DNA of 64,000 nucleotides from Paenibacillus naphthalenovorans (lineage in GTDB: Bacteria; Bacillota; Bacilli; Paenibacillales; NBRC-103111): assembly GCF_900099895.1 (NCBI RefSeq), contig NZ_FNDY01000008.1, positions 1 through 64,000 of the forward strand, read 5' to 3'. Position 1 is the stretch's first letter. Every line of letters starts with the position of its first letter. Of the stretch, positions 45,201-53,971 are shown piece after piece. The notes below the pieces were generated by a model that ran no database searches, was not told the origin of the DNA, and saw nothing but the letters and a program-made list of their open reading frames with translations. The position numbers and the translations under genes are program-made.

Positions 45201-46301
45201 TTATCGGGAAGTCCTGTAATGTGTCTGGGTTATGTTTTTGTCCCGGAGGTCGGTGACGGATGGGTCTATACCGAAGCGCTTTGAAAGTACGCTATAGGTC
45301 GCGCCTGTAACCGTGCTGCTTTCCGATGGTAGGCCCAGCTGCGTCCGAAGCGCGGCGATGGCGGCACTAAGATCCTCTTCTTTGGGCACAATATAGGGGC
45401 TATCCCATCGCCCATCCAAAGGAATCGATTCGATATGATCGGGCTTCAGCTTCTGAAAGGACAGGATGAATTTGCGCAGCTGGTCAGGCGGAATATCGGT
45501 TTGCACATTTTTGCCGGCAATGTCGAGCAATCCTCCCCATTGGGTGATTCCGGTAAACGAGGTCATCTTATCAAGCAGCGTAGACAAGACCTTCTGCTGC
45601 CGTTCGTTTCGGGCAATGTCGGAGGATTCCTGCGTGCCCCGGTTGGACTTGCGGTAACGCAGGAAATCAAGCGTTTCCTTGCCGTTGAGTGTTTGCAGCC
45701 CTTTGGACAGATTGATGTTCGTACCGTCGAAGTTATCTACATAACGCATATCCATGTCGACATCAATTGTAATTCCGTTAAGCTCGTCAATCACCTGGCG
45801 GAACCCGTCAAAATCGATCACCGCTATATAATCGATCGGAACGTCAAACATGCCGCTAAAGAATTTTTTGGTATGGGCGAGGGCCGTTTCGCGGTCCTTA
45901 TTATAATAGTAAGCGTAATAATAGTTGGCTTTTTGCGAGGACAGTCCGAATTCTCTTGGCTTTAGCTGCAAGTCGCGAGGGATGGAAACCATGGTGGCTG
46001 AACGCGTCTCAGGATTGAGCGAGACCAGCATCATCACGTCGCTATTCATGCTTCCTCCGCTGCCGCTTCGGTTATCCACACCGATCAGCAGAAAGCTCAT
46101 CGGTTTCAGCTGCGCGCTGCTTTCAACAGCGGCTGACTGATGTGCGCCTGCGGCGGATACGGACATTTGCTCCAGAGCTTTATCAGCTTTATGTATTAAA
46201 TAACCCGCATAACTGGCTGCCCCTATACCGAAAATTCCAAGGGTAAGCATGACGGTACGCAGTATTTTTCGGTTTTTTTTCTTTTTGCGCGGTGACAACA
46301 T
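45201..46301 (-). CDS. LytR-CpsA-Psr (LCP) family cell-wall transferase
   Basis: The protein has 366 residues with the ATG at 46301 (MLSPRKKKKNRKILR) behind GGGAGGA. A basic N-terminus and one TM helix (about residues 18-40) lead to an extracellular LCP domain: LLIGVDNRSGSGGSMNSDVM, VSIPRDLQL, ITIDVDMDMRYVD, LDFLRYRKSN and DIARNERQQKVL, with the Arg and Asp residues that bind polyprenyl-pyrophosphate. LCP enzymes attach teichoic acids or other glycopolymers to peptidoglycan, the kind of polymer that SLH domains bind. Confidence 0.93.
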   Translation of the reverse strand: MLSPRKKKKNRKILRTVMLTLGIFGIGAASYAGYLIHKADKALEQMSVSAAGAHQSAAVESSAQLKPMSFLLIGVDNRSGSGGSMNSDVMMLVSLNPETRSATMVSIPRDLQLKPREFGLSSQKANYYYAYYYNKDRETALAHTKKFFSGMFDVPIDYIAVIDFDGFRQVIDELNGITIDVDMDMRYVDNFDGTNINLSKGLQTLNGKETLDFLRYRKSNRGTQESSDIARNERQQKVLSTLLDKMTSFTGITQWGGLLDIAGKNVQTDIPPDQLRKFILSFQKLKPDHIESIPLDGRWDSPYIVPKEEDLSAAIAALRTQLGLPSESSTVTGATYSVLSKRFGIDPSVTDLRDKNITQTHYRTSR

Positions 46302-46602
46302 CCGTAGTTCCTCCCGATAAGGTAAAATATGCACTATCTATCATAATAACGTATATTGATGGGTAAAATGTTACAAAAATATTAAATTTTCGACGAAAAG
46401 CATGTGAAAATTTTTTTAGAGCAGGCAGCGGCAGCGAGAACGGTGAGAAGTTGACATATGCCATAATTTGGAGGATAATAGAATAAAATAGAATACGATT
46501 TACTTTTTACGTTACAAAGCAGATTGGCATATGTAAACATTTTGGAGCGGCGGACCAATTCTCTGTTTGCGTGTCCGACATACTGGAAAGGAGAATGAAA
46601 TC

Positions 46603-47169
46603 ATGTCTTACGATGTTGCTATTATCGGAGCAGGACCAGCCGGAGCCAGTGCAGCGCTTTTTACCGCCAAAGCCGGGAAGAAGACAGTGGTTATCGATAA
46701 CGATCAGAGCATTACCAAACGCGCATGGGTTGAGAACCACTACGGGGTAACGGAAATCTCGGGCCCGGATCTCGTCGAGATCGGCAAGAAGCAAGCTGCC
46801 AAGTTTGGCGCAGAACTGGTGCAATCCAAGGCGGTAAATGTAAAAAAGACTGGTGATGTCTTCCAGGTGGAAACGGAAAACGGAACCTACGAGGCGAAGC
46901 ATGTCATTCTTGCCACGGGTGTTTCCGTCGAACTCGCGGAAAAGATTGGCGTATCCACCAAGCCGGGTACGGAGCCCCGGATCAAAACGGTCTTTGAAGC
47001 GGACAGTGACGGCAAAACGGCTGTACCAGGTATTTGGGCGGCCGGGACGGCTGCAGGAGTAAGTGTGCATACGATCATTACAGCCGGGGACGGCGCCAAA
47101 GTGGCTATTAACGTAATCAGCGAACTGAACGGTGAACGCTACGTGGACCACGATGTCATAAAAGGTTAA
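46603..47169 (+). CDS. Short FAD-dependent oxidoreductase (thioredoxin-reductase-like)
   Basis: The protein has 188 residues with the ATG at 46603 behind AAAGGAG. The N-terminus has the dinucleotide fold DVAIIGAGPAGASAALFTAK; the C-terminus has GIWAAGTAAGVSVHTIITAG, the thioredoxin-reductase-type FAD-binding end. The redox CxxC and the inserted NADPH domain (about 120 residues) are missing, so the chain is a single FAD domain. Such short homologues exist in Bacillales; their reductase partner and substrate are unknown. A terminator follows. Confidence 0.82.
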   Translation: MSYDVAIIGAGPAGASAALFTAKAGKKTVVIDNDQSITKRAWVENHYGVTEISGPDLVEIGKKQAAKFGAELVQSKAVNVKKTGDVFQVETENGTYEAKHVILATGVSVELAEKIGVSTKPGTEPRIKTVFEADSDGKTAVPGIWAAGTAAGVSVHTIITAGDGAKVAINVISELNGERYVDHDVIKG

Positions 47170-47178
47170 GTGAAGATG

Positions 47179-47208
47179 AAGGCGGCCTAAAGGCCGCCTT
47201 TTTTGGTT
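47179..47208 (+). terminator. Terminator
   Basis: AAGGCGGCC and GGCCGCCTT form a perfect stem with a 3-4-nt loop, followed by TTTTTGG. Confidence 0.93.
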
Positions 47209-47266
47209 TAACGCTTATGACTGCCGCAGCCGCTGTTGGCTTTTGTTCTCTTTGGATGAAGCGGGC

Positions 47267-47902
47267 TCAGCCTCTTAAACGAGCCGTTAACCGCGATGCC
47301 TTTTCCTGAATCCATCCATAATTTCCGGCGGCAATTTCCTTTAAATTGACAAGCGAGCCGCCGATGCCGACACCGTAACACCCTATTTTGATAAACTCGA
47401 CTATATTGTCTTCGTTAACCCCGCCGACGGCCATCATAGGAATGTGATTCAAAGGTCCCATCAGCTCTTTAATGTAGCCCATGCCAAGGCTGGACCCCGG
47501 AAAAATTTTCACAGCCGTCGCCCCGGCTTTCCATGCTTGGACGATTTCCGTCGGCGTCATCGCTCCAGGGAAGATCGGAACGTCACGGCGGACCGCATAA
47601 GAGATGACTTCTTCCTCCATATTAGGCGTGACCAAATAGGATGCGCCCGCGTCCAGGGCTTGACGGGCATCGTCCAAATCCAATACGGTCCCGGCTCCGA
47701 TATACATCCGGTCGCCGAACTGCTCCTGCAGCTTCCCGATCATCCTGAGCGCTCCGGGCGTATTCATTGTAATCTCCATGACGGGAATGCCCCCCGCCAA
47801 CAGCGCCTCGGCGACGCCGACAATGTGCTGTTCTTCCACACCTCGTACGATAGCTATGATTTTGACCTCTTCAATTCGCTGCAAGCCTTGCTCTCTGTTC
47901 AT
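47267..47902 (-). CDS. eda: KDPG/KHG aldolase (Eda family)
   Basis: The protein has 211 residues, usual length. Motifs are IAIVRGV, MEITMNTPGAL (with the catalytic Glu), YIGAGTVLD, SYLVTPNMEEEV, FPGAMTPTEI and the Schiff-base Lys in TAVKIFPGSSLG. It cleaves 2-keto-3-deoxy-6-phosphogluconate to pyruvate and glyceraldehyde 3-phosphate in uronate or Entner-Doudoroff metabolism. No KDG kinase or uronate genes are adjacent, so it stands alone here. Confidence 0.94.
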   Translation of the reverse strand: MNREQGLQRIEEVKIIAIVRGVEEQHIVGVAEALLAGGIPVMEITMNTPGALRMIGKLQEQFGDRMYIGAGTVLDLDDARQALDAGASYLVTPNMEEEVISYAVRRDVPIFPGAMTPTEIVQAWKAGATAVKIFPGSSLGMGYIKELMGPLNHIPMMAVGGVNEDNIVEFIKIGCYGVGIGGSLVNLKEIAAGNYGWIQEKASRLTARLRG

Positions 47903-48153
47903 ATCGATGAGTCCACCGCTTTCTTATGTAATCAGGAGAATCAGAAAACGCATCCACTTCTCTCCATTATACCTTCTTTTTTCTTCTTGCCAACCAGGTT
48001 GACGTCATGAACTGCTTATGATTGTTTTGCGTTCGGACAGGTCTGCTGCCATACTTTTTTTTCAATTGTTGTGTCAAAATGGCACCCGGCGTCTTATACT
48101 GTAGTATCTCATAGGCATTCGTCCAGAAGCTTGATGGATCGGAGGTGACGGCC

Positions 48154-48597
48154 ATGTGGTGGCAATGGGGACTCTTGCTCTGCATGCTCGCATTCCTTCT
48201 ATTTTTATTTTTCGCTGTCAGGTTGATACAAACGGCAACAGAGGTGCTGAAGCGCAGCGAAATGAAGCTCGAATTTATGCAGGAGCAGGTGCGCAGAACG
48301 ACGGAGGAATCGGAGCGGCTGGTTAAGGTTTCCACCGAAGTGATGGAAGATGTGCAGAAAAAGCTGGGTACGGTCGACTTCTGGTTTGCTGCTGCGAATG
48401 AAACGGGTGAAGCGGTGGACCGGATGTCCCGTTCCGTCAAGGCTGTATCATTGGCAGTGGAAGATACGGTATCGGAAGCCCGCAGGGCTGTCCTTAACAA
48501 CCGCGACACCGCTAAGGATTTGGTAGAGCTCATGACAGCCGGTCTTCATCTCTGGCATCGACTGAAAGCTTCGAAATCAAATCAATCCAAGGAGTGA
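48154..48597 (+). CDS. DUF948 membrane protein (YtxG-like)
   Basis: The protein has 147 residues with the ATG at 48154 behind GGAGGTGACGG. One N-terminal TM helix (WGLLLCMLAFLLFLFFAVRLI) is followed by a long amphipathic coiled-coil-like region (EVLKRSEMKLEFMQEQVRRT). This layout and the following ytxH gene match the YtxG-YtxH pair of Bacilli, which is linked to general stress. Start spacing of 8 bp to the next gene shows an operon. Confidence 0.85.
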   Translation: MWWQWGLLLCMLAFLLFLFFAVRLIQTATEVLKRSEMKLEFMQEQVRRTTEESERLVKVSTEVMEDVQKKLGTVDFWFAAANETGEAVDRMSRSVKAVSLAVEDTVSEARRAVLNNRDTAKDLVELMTAGLHLWHRLKASKSNQSKE

Positions 48598-48604
48598 AGA
48601 GAAG

Positions 48605-49009
48605 ATGACAGCAAACAAAAAAAACAAGGATTTGATCATTGGAGCGGTGATCGGCAGTGTGCTGGGCGCCGTAACCTCGCTGCTGCTGGCACCCAAGTCC
48701 GGTCGTGAACTAAGAAACGATATTGCAGAGGGGTATCAGCAGGTCAGTGAGAAGACACAGCGGCTGGCGGGGGATGTCGCCGAGAAATCGAAGCAAATCT
48801 TTTCCGCCGTATCGGAAACGTCCCAAACGACAGTAGAGACGATCGGAAAGCATACTTCCGAATGGGCAAGCAAAGCCAAGGAAGTGGCGATTCATGTAGG
48901 GGAAGAAGTGAAATCCTGGAAAAAAGATAAAGCCGCTCAACGGCAGGACGACATAGCTGCTGCAGAAGCTTCCGTCGCCGCTACAACAGCGGAACGCGAG
49001 GAAGCATAA
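48605..49009 (+). CDS. ytxH: YtxH-domain stress protein
   Basis: The protein has 134 residues. The N-terminal YtxH signature is KDLIIGAVIGSVLGAVTSLLLAPKSGRELR, a Gly-rich membrane segment. A helical, Lys/Glu/Ala-rich tail of about 95 residues follows (AGDVAEKSKQIFSAVSETSQ). Related proteins are stress-induced in Bacilli. It lies immediately downstream of the DUF948 gene and ends at a terminator. Confidence 0.9.
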   Translation: MTANKKNKDLIIGAVIGSVLGAVTSLLLAPKSGRELRNDIAEGYQQVSEKTQRLAGDVAEKSKQIFSAVSETSQTTVETIGKHTSEWASKAKEVAIHVGEEVKSWKKDKAAQRQDDIAAAEASVAATTAEREEA

Positions 49010-49011
49010 CA

Positions 49012-49058
49012 TAGGCAACGGGACTTGGCTTTTACTCCAAGTCCCGTTCCGTTATATA
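49012..49058 (+). terminator. Terminator
   Basis: AACGGGACTTGG and CCAAGTCCCGTT form a 12-bp perfect stem with an 8-nt loop. It also lies at the 3' end of the convergent glycosidase gene and can serve both. Confidence 0.88.
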
Positions 49059-49071
49059 GTTGAAGATGGAT

Positions 49072-50277
49072 TTACCACTTGGACGGGTCGATTTTACTCG
49101 GATCCAGTCCCTCCCAAATATTGCGAATGTTCGCTTTCTTCGGATCCTTGAAAACAAGCCAGGATGTCGGCAAATATCGTTCGCCATATTCACTGGAGGG
49201 CTTGTTTACAATGACGGCCTTGGTTGTTTTATTGGTGGAAGCGGACACTGCGGCATCCTGATTTCCCTGATTCCCCAGCACCAGTACTGAGGATGAGCCG
49301 CCGTCCAAATTAGCCGCAGTGACTGCACCGCGCTCTAGAAAAATATTCTGGATGTCGTAAAGCGTGGCGCCGATGCTGTGTCCGGGTTGACGCCCGTCAA
49401 TAACGGCGAACATTACCGTTCCGTCGGCCTTTTGGGCCATCGCGGTCCTGGGAGCGATGCCCCAGCCGTCGGCTTTGCTCTTAATCAGCCCGACACCGTT
49501 TGCGATAAACCTGGGAGCGAACGTGACCGCTTCCTGTACGCCCATTTTCAGAAGCTCGGACGGAGAATATTTACCTGCTACCATACGCCCCTCTTTGTCG
49601 ATACCGACGATATGGGTTGGCGTATTCATGCCGCCGTCATTATAAAAGATTTGGCCTCCGGACATGACAAGCCCTGTAGGCTGGAAGCCGTTTCCTTTCC
49701 ATTCCGGGTCTACAAAGCCCCCCGCATTCACGCCGGCGAGCGCATCCAGACGCTGCACCATATCGGAAACCTTCTCGCCCTTTCCGGCTTTTCCGGGCAC
49801 AGCGATACGCAGCATCGTCGGATCATGGACAATCAGAAGCTTACCTTTAAAATTCGTACCTTGAATATCTTCAATCTCAATAGGCGGCTTGGACTGCTTC
49901 TCTATCGTGGAAGTGCTTGTGCCGTCCACATGGACGAGCCCTTGATCCTGGACTTCCGAATAGGTGTCGAATTGCGACCAGTATCGATGAACCCGCTTTT
50001 CCAGCTCATCATTGCCGATAATATATTTGGCCCAGTGGCGGTGCTGGGTTGTAATCAGCGTATCGGCCATCAAATATCGAAGGTTGGTGCCTGATTCGGT
50101 TAGAAAAAACCATAGTAAGAAAAATAAGCCGAAGATAAACAATACAAACAGAGTATAGAAAAATAATGTTACCGAAACGGATAATCTGCGGCTTTTAACG
50201 TTTTTTTTTCTCTTGGGAACCGCGCTGTAAGAAGGCCGCGATGACGAACGGGAGCTGCGGGATAGAGGAGCAGGCAT
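49072..50277 (-). CDS. Phosphodiester glycosidase (NAGPA-like) family membrane protein
   Basis: The protein has 401 residues. A basic, Ser-rich N-terminus and a TM helix (about residues 33-62) anchor it. The extracytoplasmic NAGPA domain has LAGVNAGGFVDPEWKGNGFQ, TAMAQKADGTVMFAVIDGRQ and the signature TAANLDGGSSSVLVL. Such proteins hydrolyse phosphodiester-linked sugars and in Bacilli act on wall glycopolymers. The gene lies 92 bp downstream of the LytTR-GGDEF-EAL gene in the same orientation and could belong to that transcript. Confidence 0.9.
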   Translation of the reverse strand: MPAPLSRSSRSSSRPSYSAVPKRKKNVKSRRLSVSVTLFFYTLFVLFIFGLFFLLWFFLTESGTNLRYLMADTLITTQHRHWAKYIIGNDELEKRVHRYWSQFDTYSEVQDQGLVHVDGTSTSTIEKQSKPPIEIEDIQGTNFKGKLLIVHDPTMLRIAVPGKAGKGEKVSDMVQRLDALAGVNAGGFVDPEWKGNGFQPTGLVMSGGQIFYNDGGMNTPTHIVGIDKEGRMVAGKYSPSELLKMGVQEAVTFAPRFIANGVGLIKSKADGWGIAPRTAMAQKADGTVMFAVIDGRQPGHSIGATLYDIQNIFLERGAVTAANLDGGSSSVLVLGNQGNQDAAVSASTNKTTKAVIVNKPSSEYGERYLPTSWLVFKDPKKANIRNIWEGLDPSKIDPSKW

Positions 50278-50368
50278 GGTTCAAATCCTTTCCGAATGAG
50301 CTGGACTACCATAATTTGACGAAAAAAAAAGAAAAAAGTTGCAGCCGCAGACCGCCTTTTTTCTTGGT

Positions 50369-52177
50369 TCAGATGTTTACATACAGTTGCTTGTTATTTT
50401 TAATTAAATGTTCAAAGTCGCTGGCGGGGATCGGCTTACTGAATACATTGCCTTGAATCTCGTCACAGCCTTGAGCAATCAGGAAATGAAGTTGGTCCAT
50501 GGTTTCTACGCCTTCCGCCAATGACTTGATCTTTAATTGACGGGACATGGCGATCAAGGCCGTTACAATCGCAGCATTGTCTTCATCGGAAGAAATATCC
50601 CGAATAAACGATTGGTCGATTTTCAGCGTATGTACATGGAACCGTTTCAAATAGCTTAAGGAGGAATATCCGGTGCCGAAGTCATCAATGGAGAGGCGTA
50701 CGCCGAGCACCTTCAGCTTTTGCAGGGTCTCGATAATGTAAGGGACGTTATTCATCGCTACATTTTCCGTGATTTCCAGACAGAGCCGATCGGGGGCCAA
50801 GCCGGACTCTTGCAGGGTATCCATCACCGTCTGCACAAAATTCGACTGGTGAAACTGTATCGCTGAAATATTGACAGATACGACCAGAGGGGGGAGGCCC
50901 TTTTGCTGCCACTCTTTGTTTTGCATGCACGATTGCTTCAAAATCCAGTTGCCGATCGGTATGATCAGACCGGTTTCCTCGGCCAGCGGAATAAATTCCG
51001 TGGGGGATACCATGCCCCAATCGGGGTGCTGCCAACGGACGAGAGACTCCATGCCGATCACGGACCCATGGCGAAGATCAACGATCGGTTGATAATAAAT
51101 TTCAAACTCTCCGCGCTCCAGGGCTTTGCGCAAATGCACCTCAAGGTTCAAACGGTGCAAGGATCGCTTGTTCATATCCGGGTGGTAATAATGATATGAA
51201 TTTCCCCCTTTCTCTTTGGAACGGTACATGGCGATATCCGCATTTTTTAAAAGGCTCTCCACTTCGGTGCCGTCCTGCGGGTAAATACTGATGCCGATGC
51301 TGGACGTGACAAAAAGCTCGTTGTCCTCAATAACGAACGGTTCCTTGAGCAAATCCGATATTCCTCCGGCAAACTGCGCAGCTTCTTCCGCTTGAGTCAC
51401 ATCCGTAAGAAGAATGATAAATTCGTCACCGCCGAAGCGGGCGACGATGTTTTCGCCTTTAACATATTCCTGAAGCTTACGGGCCAGCATTTGAAGCAGC
51501 TGATCTCCGATATGATGTCCGAGCGTATCGTTAATGACTTTAAAGCGGTCCAGATCAAGAAAAATAACCGCCATCATCGAACCGGTGCGCTGCGCTTCTT
51601 CAAAATAGTCCTTCAGCTTCTCGTCGAACATCGTGCGGTTAGGCAGGTTGGTCAACGAGTCATGGTAGGCCATGTGCAAAATTTTTTGCTCTGCTAGCTT
51701 GCGTTCATTTACGGCACGAATGGTAGCATATGAACGGAGCAGCTGGTAATCGTTGGTTTCGCTTGTGATTTTGGTGAACAGTTTCTCATGCAGCGTAGGA
51801 TTATGCTCTGCGGAAGCGGAATTGGATGTTTTAATTAGCTGTATCGCATTCTCGATGTGTTCTTTGTGAATTCTTGCGGCGGATGCGGTTATATGGCTTG
51901 CCCGGTTTGATGTCAGATACACCAGGCCTTTTTTGGAGTCGTATCGATCGACATGATTCATATTCACGATATTGGTGCTGTCCAGCTGGCGAAATCCGTC
52001 CTCGAATAACCATTCTTCTAAGTTGTCAAAGGAAAAATCCAAATAGTACTGTTCGTCTTTGGTATGAACGATGACTTCGCGGTCCCGAATGCGGTCGATC
52101 TTGATTACATCGGATGCATCGACTACAAGTGCCTCGGAACCCCTTTTGCCATCGCGAGTAACGGGAATTTTCTGCAT
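50369..52177 (-). CDS. LytTR-GGDEF-EAL protein (DNA-binding domain fused to c-di-GMP enzyme)
   Basis: The protein has 602 residues. Residues about 15-115 fit a LytTR domain: VIKIDRIRDREVIVHTKDEQ, LDSTNIVNMNHVDRYDSKKG and ITASAARIHKEHI. A GGDEF domain follows (about 170-330) with DSLTNLPNRTMFDEKL and an intact RFGGDEF active site; the inhibitory site reads KGEN rather than RxxD. The EAL domain (about 345-595) keeps ESLVRW, NISAIQFHQ, EITEN, SIDDFGTGYSSL, KIDQSF and EGVET, so it should be catalytically competent. It has no TM or receiver domain. It begins 74 bp downstream of agrD, pointing to control by, or feedback on, peptide signalling. This fusion is the strongest oddity of the window. Confidence 0.9.
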   Translation of the reverse strand: MQKIPVTRDGKRGSEALVVDASDVIKIDRIRDREVIVHTKDEQYYLDFSFDNLEEWLFEDGFRQLDSTNIVNMNHVDRYDSKKGLVYLTSNRASHITASAARIHKEHIENAIQLIKTSNSASAEHNPTLHEKLFTKITSETNDYQLLRSYATIRAVNERKLAEQKILHMAYHDSLTNLPNRTMFDEKLKDYFEEAQRTGSMMAVIFLDLDRFKVINDTLGHHIGDQLLQMLARKLQEYVKGENIVARFGGDEFIILLTDVTQAEEAAQFAGGISDLLKEPFVIEDNELFVTSSIGISIYPQDGTEVESLLKNADIAMYRSKEKGGNSYHYYHPDMNKRSLHRLNLEVHLRKALERGEFEIYYQPIVDLRHGSVIGMESLVRWQHPDWGMVSPTEFIPLAEETGLIIPIGNWILKQSCMQNKEWQQKGLPPLVVSVNISAIQFHQSNFVQTVMDTLQESGLAPDRLCLEITENVAMNNVPYIIETLQKLKVLGVRLSIDDFGTGYSSLSYLKRFHVHTLKIDQSFIRDISSDEDNAAIVTALIAMSRQLKIKSLAEGVETMDQLHFLIAQGCDEIQGNVFSKPIPASDFEHLIKNNKQLYVNI

Positions 52178-52250
52178 GAATGTTCAGCTCCATGGAAAAG
52201 GATGAGGCTGACGCGCCATGGCCCGTCAGCCCTAAAGTGCTACGATGTTC

Positions 52251-52373
52251 TTATTTTTTCAAGAGTTCTTGCGGAGTTTCCGGACGATTCGCAATGATGG
52301 TGTTGGTGAAAACAAAGAATGAAGCAAGTACTACAGCAACGCTATTAGCTACTTTTGCCATTTTCAGTTTCAT
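52251..52373 (-). CDS. agrD: AgrD-like autoinducer propeptide without cysteine
   Basis: The peptide has 40 residues: an amphipathic N-terminus (MKLKMAKVANSVAVVLASFF), a core around VFTNTIIAN and an acidic C-terminal recognition tail (RPETPQELLKK) of the PxxPxEL type that AgrB cleaves. The ATG at 52373 follows AAAGGAGG and overlaps the 3' end of agrB by 29 bp, the normal agrBD layout. No Cys is present; Thr or Asn residues occupy the place of the Cys or Ser that forms the (thio)lactone. A Thr lactone or an uncyclised peptide would be the outcome. The gene call is strong from context; the mature peptide is inferred. Confidence 0.85.
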   Translation of the reverse strand: MKLKMAKVANSVAVVLASFFVFTNTIIANRPETPQELLKK

Positions 52374-52926
52374 TGTACCACCTCCTTTCCATTAATTTAA
52401 ACAAGAAGTATCCCGGCTTGGTCAAAGTAACGGACTGTGCAAAAAAAACGGCGGATAAAAGGGAGGATTGAAAGTAAAAATTGCTGCCTATAAATATTAA
52501 ACATATGATTTTTAAGTAAAGGTAGTTTTTGGGATCGATGCGGCTTATATTTTCCAACCCTTCCGGTGCCTTGATCAAAAAAATTATGAAGCTGAGTATA
52601 TTAAGAATCAACCCGGTATGAAAGTAAGCGTAATCGATATGGGCCAAGGAAGTTAAAATCGTCAAGGAAAAGATGCAACACCCCAGCGAGGAACTGAGGT
52701 GAGCGCCGCCGCTCAAGTATCTAAGGAACAAAAAAGAAAAAATCGTTATAACCGCCTCGGGCAGGCGGCCCGTAAACGTACAGATGATTAAAGTCGCAGC
52801 AATAGCCAGGGATGTATTGATCAATAAACTGAGCGAATAAAACAGAACTTTCTCGGATGCGGCATCGGCATAATTATTTCGGATTGCTTTTGCTATGCTC
52901 ATTGCTGAGCGATCGATCAAGTTCAT
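52345..52926 (-). CDS. agrB: AgrB-type propeptide-processing membrane protease
   Basis: The protein has 193 residues with about six hydrophobic segments. The AgrB catalytic block is complete: FLRYLSGGAHLSSSLGCCIF, with the conserved Arg, Gly-Gly, His and Cys. In staphylococci AgrB removes the AgrD tail and forms the cyclic peptide. It overlaps the upstream sensor-like gene by 53 bp and the downstream agrD by 29 bp, so the three are translationally linked. Start at the ATG at 52926 (GAGAG just upstream) or at 52902. Confidence 0.92.
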   Translation of the reverse strand: MNLIDRSAMSIAKAIRNNYADAASEKVLFYSLSLLINTSLAIAATLIICTFTGRLPEAVITIFSFLFLRYLSGGAHLSSSLGCCIFSLTILTSLAHIDYAYFHTGLILNILSFIIFLIKAPEGLENISRIDPKNYLYLKIICLIFIGSNFYFQSSLLSAVFFAQSVTLTKPGYFLFKLMERRWYNETENGKSS

Positions 52927-53608
52927 CTCTCACAGGCCTTTCATAAGTTTCTCTAATGATTTTTTTGTTGTGAATATAAGCGACATATATACCAATCAGA
53001 AAGATGAAGGCAATAAAAGTAGAACTTACAATATTCATAGAATGATTGTAAAAAGAGATCAATTCGAGCTGAGCTAGGACAATGCTCAAAACTAAAAAAG
53101 CCGACAAGATAAAATTATATCCTTTAAGTGCCGTGCGGGATGCCAAATACTTGGTTTTAAACAAGAATCCGATCTTTCTTCTTTGCAGAGGATAGATGAT
53201 CAAACTGATGATGAATGCGGTAATCAATTGTATAGAACCGAGCACCGCAACCGACTGCTGAATTTGTACCGGGTCAAATAACCCCAGCTTGATGCCGGAA
53301 AGCATGACGGCGGATTCGATAATGACTCCGGCGATAAAACCGGTTACACTGACAAGAAGAGAGTAGAAAAAGGGAATTCTGTAAATGATCATGATTAATA
53401 TGATTTCAGCAGACAGGGCGGAAATTACGGCAAAAGTGCCTAACTCGACGATATCCCTGAAATAAAACGTGATCAAAGACATGATGAATGCGGTACCGTA
53501 TATCTTATGTAAATAGTAATAATACTGAAAACGAAACATCGTTAGAGAGAGCACGATCATAGCGCTTAGTTCGATGGAGGAAAGAAATACTTTTATAGCA
53601 AAACTCAT
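52874..53608 (-). CDS. AgrC-like membrane sensor domain without a kinase (sensor 2)
   Basis: The protein has 244 residues with six or seven TM helices, including FFYSLLVSVTGFIAGVIIES, a motif shared in outline with the protein at 53972-54622 (IYALIVSVVVYLVDTTTELG). The layout matches the N-terminal, peptide-sensing half of AgrC-type receptors. After the last TM helix the chain ends in a short basic/acidic tail (NKKIIRETYERPVRDELD). There is no coiled coil, H-box or HATPase_c domain. It overlaps agrB and starts behind AAGGGAG. Receptor function is inference from topology and context. Confidence 0.75.
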   Translation of the reverse strand: MSFAIKVFLSSIELSAMIVLSLTMFRFQYYYYLHKIYGTAFIMSLITFYFRDIVELGTFAVISALSAEIILIMIIYRIPFFYSLLVSVTGFIAGVIIESAVMLSGIKLGLFDPVQIQQSVAVLGSIQLITAFIISLIIYPLQRRKIGFLFKTKYLASRTALKGYNFILSAFLVLSIVLAQLELISFYNHSMNIVSSTFIAFIFLIGIYVAYIHNKKIIRETYERPVRDELDRSLSNEHSKSNPK

Positions 53609-53722
53609 TGGAATGGGCTCCCTTGTCTTCTATTCTATAGGGTAATTAGAACTTGGTACATAGTTAAATAGACTCATGCTGATCCATGTTCATTATTGTT
53701 GTATAAAATTTACTTGTATTTT

Positions 53723-53751
53723 AGTTTAATACACTTTAAGTAGGGTGACAA
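53723..53751 (-). promoter_or_regulatory. Promoter of the sensor 2-agrB-agrD unit
   Basis: On the minus strand TTGTCA (53746-53751) and TAAACT (53723-53728) are 17 bp apart. Just upstream, AATTCG occurs twice with a 10-bp period (AATTCGACATAATTCG), a possible site for a LytTR regulator. The rest of the 363-bp gap (53609-53971) shows no gene. Confidence 0.5.
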
Positions 53752-53971
53752 GCGAATTATGTCGAATTTTGCTGATAACTTGAATCTCTCCCTATATTGA
53801 TTTATGTACTGGAATCAAGGCGCATAATGTGCGATTCTATTGTGCGCAGGACAGGAGTGCAAAAAGTAATGAAGAAAAACAACAGGTTCGCAGTGCCGAT
53901 TGGCTTATAAATAACCGGGACTTAAGAACCATCCGTTTTGATCATAAAAAATGCGCATTTGAGTTTTGAAC

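Noticed and set aside
53869-53910. 13-codon plus-strand ORF (MKKNNRFAVPIGL) in the agr-like locus
   Set aside because: It has an AGGAGTG ribosome binding-like site but is opposite to all neighbours and too short to support without expression data.
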